A stretch of DNA of 64,000 bases from Frigoribacterium sp. MEB024. Its GTDB lineage: Bacteria > Actinomycetota > Actinomycetes > Actinomycetales > Microbacteriaceae. Where the stretch lies: the NCBI RefSeq assembly GCF_000878135.1, contig NZ_JXQZ01000001.1, forward strand, positions 62,001 through 126,000. Direction: 5' to 3'. The notes beneath the pieces were generated by a model. It was not told the origin of the DNA, searched no databases, and saw nothing but the letters and a program-made list of their open reading frames with translations. The stretch's first letter is position 1. Each line of letters begins with the position of its first letter. The position numbers and the translations under genes are program-made. Shown here one piece after another: positions 58,952 through 64,000 of this stretch.

Positions 58952-61465
58952 TCACTCGCCGGGTTCGGCGCCTGCCTCGAGGCCCGTGGCCGAGTCGGTG
59001 ATGTGGGCCACCGAGGCCCCGACGGACCCGACGGGTGCGTCGAGGGGCATGCCGGAGCCGTCCCGGCGTGACAGCTCGGTCGGCAGGCTCCGGACGGAGC
59101 CGTCCGGGCCGACCGCCTGCGCGGGGGCCGGTCCGACCCAGGCCAGCGACAGGGCGTCTTCGCCCTTGAGCAGCGAGTGGGACCGGACGCCGCCGGTGGC
59201 GCGCCCCTTGCCCGGGTACTCGTCGAAGGCACTGAGCTTCGCACGTCCGGGGTCGGTGCCGGCGATCGTCGAGCTGCTCGACGACACCGTCGCGACGACG
59301 GCCTCGTGACCTGCGGGCACGGCGCCGAAAAAGATGACGCTCGCGTCGTCCGGGAGGTTGATGCCGGCCACCCCGCCGCCGGCGGGCCCCTGCGGTCGTA
59401 CCGCCGAGGCGGTGAACCGGAGCAACTGCGTGGCGGAGGTGACGAAGACGAGTTCGTCCTCGTCGACCCCCTGGGCGACTCCGACCACCTGATCGCCCTT
59501 CTTCAGGGTGATGACCGGGAAGTCGGGTCGGGCGGGGTACTGGCCGGTCGCGACCCGTTTGACGACACCCCTGGCCGTGCCCAGCGCGATGCTCCGTTCC
59601 GCGGTGAGCGAGACGAGCCCGAGCACCCGTTCTTTCTTGTCGACCAAGCCGATGTAGTCCCTGATGGGCACCCCCGCACCGAGTTGGACCGACGTGGGTG
59701 GCACCGACGGGAGGTCGACGGGCGTGAGACGGATCAGACGCCCGAGGTTCGTCACGGCACCGATCTCGGTCCGCGTGGTCGTGTCGATCGACGACAAGAC
59801 GGCATCGTGCTTGGTGCGGCGGGTCGGGGGAGTGGGGGCCGCGGAGTCGGGGTCGAGGTGGTCCACGCGCAGGACGCGACCCGTCGTCGAGAGGAACACC
59901 CGGGTCGGGGTGTCGGCGATCTCGAGGACGGGGGTGGACCTGCTGCCGCGACCCGTCGTGGCGACGCTCGGCTTGGCCTCGGTGAGGAGGGTCCGCCGCG
60001 GCGTGCCGAACTGCTCCGCCATCTCGCCGAGCTCGCTCGAGACGAGGGCACGGAGGCGGGCCGCGTCGGCCAACAGGTCCTTGAGGTCGGCGATGGCCGC
60101 GAGCAGCTCGTCACGTTCGGCCTCGAGTTCGATGCGACTGAACCTGGTCAGCCGGCGCAACTGCAGGTCGAGGATGTACTCGGCCTGGATCTCGCTGAGG
60201 TCGAACACCTCGCGCAGCCGAGCGCGGGCAGCGGCCGTGTCGTCGCTGGTCCGGATCACCTGGATGACCTCGTCGATGTCGACGATGGCGACGAGCAGGC
60301 CCTCGACGAGGTGGAGTCGGTCTTCTTTCTTCGCCAACCGGTAGCGGCTGCGACGCGTGACGACCGACAGGCGGTGGGCGACGTAGACCTCGAGCATCTC
60401 CTTCAGCCCGAGCGTGCGCGGCTGCCCCTCGACCAGGGCGACGTTGTTGATGCTGAAGCCGTCCTCGAGCGGCGTGTACCGGTAGAGCTGCTCGAGGACG
60501 GCTTCGGGGCTGAACCCCGTCTTGATCCCGATCACGAGACGGAGACCGTGCTTGTGGTCGGTGAGGTCGGTGACGTCCGTGATGCCGGTCAGCTTCTTCG
60601 CCTGCACCCCGTCCTTGATCTTCTCGATCACCTTCTCGGGCCCCACCAGGTACGGCAGCTCGGTCACCACGAGCCCGTTCTTCCGCGCCGTGATGCTCTC
60701 GACGCCGACCCGCGCCCGGGTCTTGAAGCTGCCCCGACCCGTCGCGTAGGCGTCGCGGACCCCCGCGAGCCCGGCGATCGTGCCGCCGGTGGGCAGGTCG
60801 GGCCCGGGCACGAACGCCATGAGGTCGTCGAGGCTCGCGTCGGGGTGGTCGATGAGGTGTCTCGCGGCGCCGACGACCTCGACGAGGTTGTGTGGCGCCA
60901 TGTTCGTCGCCATGCCCACCGCGATGCCGCTCGCACCGTTCACCAACAGGTTGGGGAAGGCCGCGGGAAGCACCTCGGGCTGCATCAGCTGGTTGTCGTA
61001 GTTGGGGACGAAGTCGACGACGTCCTCGCCGAGTCCCTGCGTCATGGCCAGGGACGCCTCGGCGAGACGGGCCTCGGTGTACCGCGGTGCAGCGGGCCCG
61101 TCGTCCAGGGATCCGAAGTTGCCGTGCCCGTCGATCAGCGGCACGCGCATGGTGAACGGCTGCGCCTGACGCACCATGGCGTCGTAGATCGCGGTGTCGC
61201 CGTGTGGGTGGAGCTTGCCCATGACCTCGCCGACGACGCGCGCGCTCTTCACGTGACCGCGGTCGGGCCGCAGGCCCATCTCGGACATCTGGTAGAGGAT
61301 GCGCCGCTGGACCGGCTTGAGGCCGTCCCGGGCGTCGGGGAGCGCCCGCGAGTAGATGACCGAGTACGCGTACTCGAGGAACGACCCCTGCATCTCGAGC
61401 GAGACGTCGATGTCCTCGATGCGTTCGCCGTGGTCGGGGCTGCTCGTGTTCTCGGTGGTGGTCAT
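58952..61465 (-). CDS. parC: DNA topoisomerase IV subunit A (ParC)
   Basis: An 837-residue breakage-reunion subunit. The N-terminal winged-helix domain has [18 protein letters not shown] (about 41), the quinolone-pocket segment [16 protein letters not shown] (about 84-99) and the catalytic Tyr in APRYTEARL (about 128). A coiled-coil dimer region follows (about 440-500). The C-terminal beta-pinwheel (about 520-800) has repeats such as [12 protein letters not shown] and [12 protein letters not shown]. At the position equivalent to E. coli GyrA Ser83 there is Thr; the Asp at position 87 is kept. The start at 61465 places the protein in the normal register. Confidence 0.92.
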   Translation of the reverse strand: MTTTENTSSPDHGERIEDIDVSLEMQGSFLEYAYSVIYSRALPDARDGLKPVQRRILYQMSEMGLRPDRGHVKSARVVGEVMGKLHPHGDTAIYDAMVRQAQPFTMRVPLIDGHGNFGSLDDGPAAPRYTEARLAEASLAMTQGLGEDVVDFVPNYDNQLMQPEVLPAAFPNLLVNGASGIAVGMATNMAPHNLVEVVGAARHLIDHPDASLDDLMAFVPGPDLPTGGTIAGLAGVRDAYATGRGSFKTRARVGVESITARKNGLVVTELPYLVGPEKVIEKIKDGVQAKKLTGITDVTDLTDHKHGLRLVIGIKTGFSPEAVLEQLYRYTPLEDGFSINNVALVEGQPRTLGLKEMLEVYVAHRLSVVTRRSRYRLAKKEDRLHLVEGLLVAIVDIDEVIQVIRTSDDTAAARARLREVFDLSEIQAEYILDLQLRRLTRFSRIELEAERDELLAAIADLKDLLADAARLRALVSSELGEMAEQFGTPRRTLLTEAKPSVATTGRGSRSTPVLEIADTPTRVFLSTTGRVLRVDHLDPDSAAPTPPTRRTKHDAVLSSIDTTTRTEIGAVTNLGRLIRLTPVDLPSVPPTSVQLGAGVPIRDYIGLVDKKERVLGLVSLTAERSIALGTARGVVKRVATGQYPARPDFPVITLKKGDQVVGVAQGVDEDELVFVTSATQLLRFTASAVRPQGPAGGGVAGINLPDDASVIFFGAVPAGHEAVVATVSSSSSTIAGTDPGRAKLSAFDEYPGKGRATGGVRSHSLLKGEDALSLAWVGPAPAQAVGPDGSVRSLPTELSRRDGSGMPLDAPVGSVGASVAHITDSATGLEAGAEPGE

Positions 61466-61526
61466 GCACTTCTCACGGATCGGGGTGGACGGGGCACCCG
61501 ATCGTCGCTGTGCCAGACTGGGGCCG

Positions 61527-62657
61527 GTGTCCTCCATCGTACCGGCGCGCCCCCAGGGGGCCGTGAGCCTGGCCGACGTGGTGCCCTCGTGTCTCGCGTC
61601 CCTCCGCGGTGAGACCAACGCGCTCCACCTCCCTGCCGCACGGGCCGCCGTCGTCGTCCTGGTGGACGGTCTCGGCCAGGCGGCTCTCGGAGCCCGTCGA
61701 GGCCACGCCAGGACGTTGTCGAGCGTGAAGGGCAGCCTGTGGTCCGGGTGGCCCACCACCACCGCGGCGGCGCTCACCACGTTGACGACCGGGGCTCTTC
61801 CCGGCGAGCACGGCCTCGTCGGCTACTCGGCCCTCGACCCCGAGAACGATCGTGTGGTCAAGCAGCTCTCGGGCTGGGACGACCGCATGCGACCCGACGA
61901 GTGGCAGCGCCGTCCCACGCTGTTCGAGACGGCTCCCGACGTGGAGTCCCATGCCGTGGGCCCCAAGCGCTACCGATCGTCCGGCCTGACCGAGGCCATC
62001 CTGCGAGGAGCCACCTACGACGTGGCGGAGAGCGTGGGAGACCGCTTCGCGACCGCGGCGAGACTGGTCGAATCGACCCGCGCCTCCTTGGTGTACCTCT
62101 ACGTCCCCGAACTCGACATGATCGCCCACCGCGCCGGATGGGAGTCCGACGAGTGGATCGACGCCCTCGAGGGCGTCGACGCCGAGGTGCGGGGGCTCGA
62201 GTCCACGGTCGCACCCGACGTCGGCGTGATCGTGACGGCCGACCACGGGATCGTCGACGTCGCCGAACGGCGACGCATCGTGTTCGGGGGGACGCCGGCC
62301 CTGGTCGACGGGGTGAGGCACGTGGCGGGGGAGCCTCGCTGCCTGCAGCTGCACCTCGAACCCGACGCGGACGAGTCCCGACGGAGTGCGTTGCTCGACG
62401 CCTGGCGGGCGGCGGAAGGGGACCGGGCCTGGGTGCTGACCCGAGCCGAGGCGGTCGAAGCCGGTTGGTTCGGGGCCGTCGACCCCGCCGTGCTGCCGCG
62501 CATCGGCGACCTCATCGTGGCTGCCCGTCGGGGGGTCGCCTACTACGACGGCCGAGATCGCGGCGGTGAGCCCGGCACGATGGTGGGCCACCACGGGTCG
62601 TGGTCCGACGACGAGACCCTGGTTCCCCTGCGCACGTTCGGTGCCTACCGGCGGTGA
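61527..62657 (+). CDS. alkaline phosphatase-superfamily protein (nucleotide pyrophosphatase/phosphodiesterase type)
   Basis: A 376-residue two-metal hydrolase. The metal and nucleophile residues appear in order: [11 protein letters not shown] (Asp, about 41), [15 protein letters not shown] (Thr nucleophile, about 75), [10 protein letters not shown] (Asp and His, about 194), TADHGIVDV (Asp-His, about 236) and the C-terminal [10 protein letters not shown] (His, about 357). This is the pattern of type I phosphodiesterase/nucleotide pyrophosphatases. No signal peptide is visible, so it may act in the cytoplasm. GTG at 61527 is leaderless: CAGACT (61514-61519), seven bases, GTG. It lies next to sepH, as in other actinobacteria. 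Confidence 0.87.
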   Translation: MSSIVPARPQGAVSLADVVPSCLASLRGETNALHLPAARAAVVVLVDGLGQAALGARRGHARTLSSVKGSLWSGWPTTTAAALTTLTTGALPGEHGLVGYSALDPENDRVVKQLSGWDDRMRPDEWQRRPTLFETAPDVESHAVGPKRYRSSGLTEAILRGATYDVAESVGDRFATAARLVESTRASLVYLYVPELDMIAHRAGWESDEWIDALEGVDAEVRGLESTVAPDVGVIVTADHGIVDVAERRRIVFGGTPALVDGVRHVAGEPRCLQLHLEPDADESRRSALLDAWRAAEGDRAWVLTRAEAVEAGWFGAVDPAVLPRIGDLIVAARRGVAYYDGRDRGGEPGTMVGHHGSWSDDETLVPLRTFGAYRR

Positions 62658-62682
62658 CGGTCGCCGACCCTGGGCAGAGGGG

Positions 62683-63837
62683 TCAGGCGGGATCGTCGTC
62701 CGAGCGGGCGCCGAACACGATCTCGTCCCAGCTCGGCATCGAGGTGCGCCCACGCGACTTCTTCGCCGGCTGAGCAGCGCTGGGCATCTCGCGACGGCCC
62801 GCTCGTCCGCGGCTTCCCCGGATGCCCGTGGGCTGGACCGGCGCGTCGGCCGTCCCAGCGTCACCGTGGTCCGACGGGTGGGGCAGCACGGGCGTGGGCT
62901 TGGTGGCCCCCTCGGGCAGGTCGAAGTCGTCCAGGGGGACGTCGATCACGCGGATCGTCCCGGTGACCGGGTGGTCGGAACGCCCGTCGTCGTCCGAGAA
63001 GCGGGCGGCCTCGCGTTCTCCGCGACGCCGGCGCAAGGCCTCGAGCAGGTCGGCGGTCTGGTCGTGCCCGCTCGCGTCGTCCGGCGCCCGGTTGGCGGCG
63101 GCGAAGGAGGCGGTGCCCCGGACTCCGGGACGCAACCGATCGGTCGCGGTCTCGGCCGGCAGTTCGACGTCGTCGACCTGGTCCACCAGGAACGCCCCGC
63201 TGTCGAAACGACCCGAGGTGTCGTCGTGGCGTGGCTCGCGGGCCACGACCCGGAGGCGCGGCACGAGCGGCCCGGCCTCCTCGCCGTGCTGGGAGAGTCG
63301 GTGGGCGTCGCCGCCGAGGGGAGCCAGGACCGACTTCTTCGGGTCGAAGCGCCACGTCGCGTCGCGCTCGACCTCATGTGTCACGAAGGCCAGGTGGACC
63401 ACCCAGCCGTGCTCGGCGTCCTTGTAGGCGCTCCACTCGCGTTGCGAGGTCTCGGCGCCGTCGAGTCGCTCGTCGATGACGGCTCCGAAGGTCGTCGCGT
63501 GCACGCCGGAGGCCGCATCGTCGGCGACGGACACCGTGACGGCCCGTGCGCTCTCGAGGACGAAGGCGCGCTCGGCCAGGACCGGTCCCTCGAAGCGGTG
63601 CACGTAGTCGAGGTCGGCGCCGGTCAGGTCGGCGACCTGCTGCGGAGTCTTGCCCGCCCGGACCAGGGCCTGGATCTCGCGTGGCGGAGCCTTCCGCTCG
63701 ACCGGAGCGTCTCCCGGGTTGGCCGCCCGGAGCTGGGAGTGGAGGGTGTGGGTGACGGGAAGGCGGTACTCGCCACCGGCGTCGGTGGAGACGAGCAGAG
63801 CTCCGCTCTGGACGCCGATGACCCTGAGATCCTGCAT
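62683..63837 (-). CDS. sepH: septation protein SepH
   Basis: A 384-residue actinobacterial cell-division protein that in Streptomyces helps FtsZ assemble into rings. The N-terminal DUF3071 domain spans about 1-165 and includes the HTH-like segment PPREIQALVRAGKTPQQVAD (about 51-70) and LDYVHRFEGPVLAERA. The long central region is acidic and probably disordered, and the C-terminus carries the conserved RTSMPSWDEIVFG followed by an acidic tail. GAAAGG is upstream of the ATG at a good distance. It converges on the phosphodiesterase-like gene, with 25 bases between. Confidence 0.93.
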   Translation of the reverse strand: MQDLRVIGVQSGALLVSTDAGGEYRLPVTHTLHSQLRAANPGDAPVERKAPPREIQALVRAGKTPQQVADLTGADLDYVHRFEGPVLAERAFVLESARAVTVSVADDAASGVHATTFGAVIDERLDGAETSQREWSAYKDAEHGWVVHLAFVTHEVERDATWRFDPKKSVLAPLGGDAHRLSQHGEEAGPLVPRLRVVAREPRHDDTSGRFDSGAFLVDQVDDVELPAETATDRLRPGVRGTASFAAANRAPDDASGHDQTADLLEALRRRRGEREAARFSDDDGRSDHPVTGTIRVIDVPLDDFDLPEGATKPTPVLPHPSDHGDAGTADAPVQPTGIRGSRGRAGRREMPSAAQPAKKSRGRTSMPSWDEIVFGARSDDDPA

Positions 63838-64000
63838 TTTCCACGCCTTTCACCGTCGTGATACGGAGCCAAGAGTCGCACGTCGGCACCCGTTCTCGCG
63901 GGAATACGACGGGCGTGCCGTCAGTTCTTCCGAGGCGGCTGAAAGGCCGTGGGAACGGGTTTGCTATTCGACAACGAGTGATGCAAACTGCACCCGCCGA
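63838..64000. other. upstream region of sepH, no gene identified
   Basis: This end piece holds the sepH ribosome site and probably its promoter (GTATCA near 63860 on the minus strand). On the plus strand TTGCTATTC (about 63961) could be part of a promoter for a gene beyond the window. No open frame is convincing. Confidence 0.4.

Noticed and set aside
1-64000. tRNA, rRNA, CRISPR arrays, insertion sequences and phage genes
   Set aside because: No cloverleaf with a proper T-arm, no regularly spaced direct repeats and no transposase or integrase motifs were seen on either strand.

Overview
The window reads as a chromosomal segment of a high-G+C actinobacterium, most likely a member of the Microbacteriaceae (Frigoribacterium/Curtobacterium-like; the genus cannot be fixed from the sequence alone). 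Reasons: very G/C-rich third codon positions, many leaderless genes (TANNNT, then 6-7 bases, then ATG/GTG), actinobacterial marker genes (sepH, HrdB-type sigA with an Ala/Lys-rich N-terminus, GlnE with two glutamine synthetases, DUF3090, DUF4191, SCO1664 family, polyphosphate glucokinase, Septum_form protein) and a bacterial type A RNase P RNA. I saw no tRNA, rRNA, CRISPR array, transposase, integrase or prophage gene. Genes are densely packed on both strands and most convergent pairs are separated by strong perfect hairpins.

Layout. 1-5.1 kb: end of a membrane protein, an HSL-type hydrolase, a GlsB/YeaQ-type stress membrane protein divergent from a LuxR-type regulator, a histidine phosphatase and a disulfide oxidoreductase. 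5.3-11.9 kb: a tightly coupled five-gene operon, a complete Dpp/Opp-type ABC importer followed by an acyl-CoA-dehydrogenase-like (SfnB/DszC type) flavoprotein. 11.9-13.3 kb: HxlR regulator divergent from a QOR2-type quinone reductase. 13.4-15.5 kb: the actinobacterial trio of phosphoglycerate mutase-like protein, DUF3090 and SCO1664 family. 15.5-22.1 kb, minus strand: VWA + AAA ATPase pair, DinB-like protein, cardiolipin synthase, Septum_form membrane protein. 22.3-27.4 kb: MSOX-type amine oxidase, hydrolase, unknown membrane protein, Nif3, coiled-coil protein. 27.5-27.9 kb: rnpB.

27.9-36 kb: polyphosphate glucokinase, methionine aminopeptidase, small SPOR protein, glutamine-dependent NAD synthetase, glnA2 and glnE. 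36-41.1 kb: a 500-base leader and a three-gene exopolysaccharide operon (processive glycosyltransferase, membrane-anchored GH26 glycanase, UDP-sugar dehydrogenase) lying between glnE and glnA1. 41.3-50.2 kb: glnA1 with a well-matched GlnR box, RDD protein, DUF4191, a membrane-anchored pseudokinase-like protein, then sucB, lpdA and pepA. 50.3-63.8 kb: PAC2 protein, MFS transporter, sigA, a MurT/GatD-like pair, a small zinc protein, topoisomerase IV (parE/parC), a phosphodiesterase-like protein and sepH.

Themes. Nitrogen assimilation is concentrated here: glnA1 (with its adenylylatable Tyr and a GlnR box), glnA2, glnE and glutamine-dependent NAD synthesis. Envelope and division functions are prominent too (MurT/GatD, SepH, Septum_form, SPOR, cardiolipin synthase, EPS operon). 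The two observations I find most interesting are (i) the MurT/GatD pair, which has lost the GatD catalytic Cys and His and the MurT zinc ribbon and may have been recruited to type-B peptidoglycan chemistry, and (ii) a strongly over-represented motif, AGGAGGCGCGG, found in all coding frames, in both orientations and as inverted pairs forming hairpins, which resembles DNA-uptake or other genome-signature sequences.
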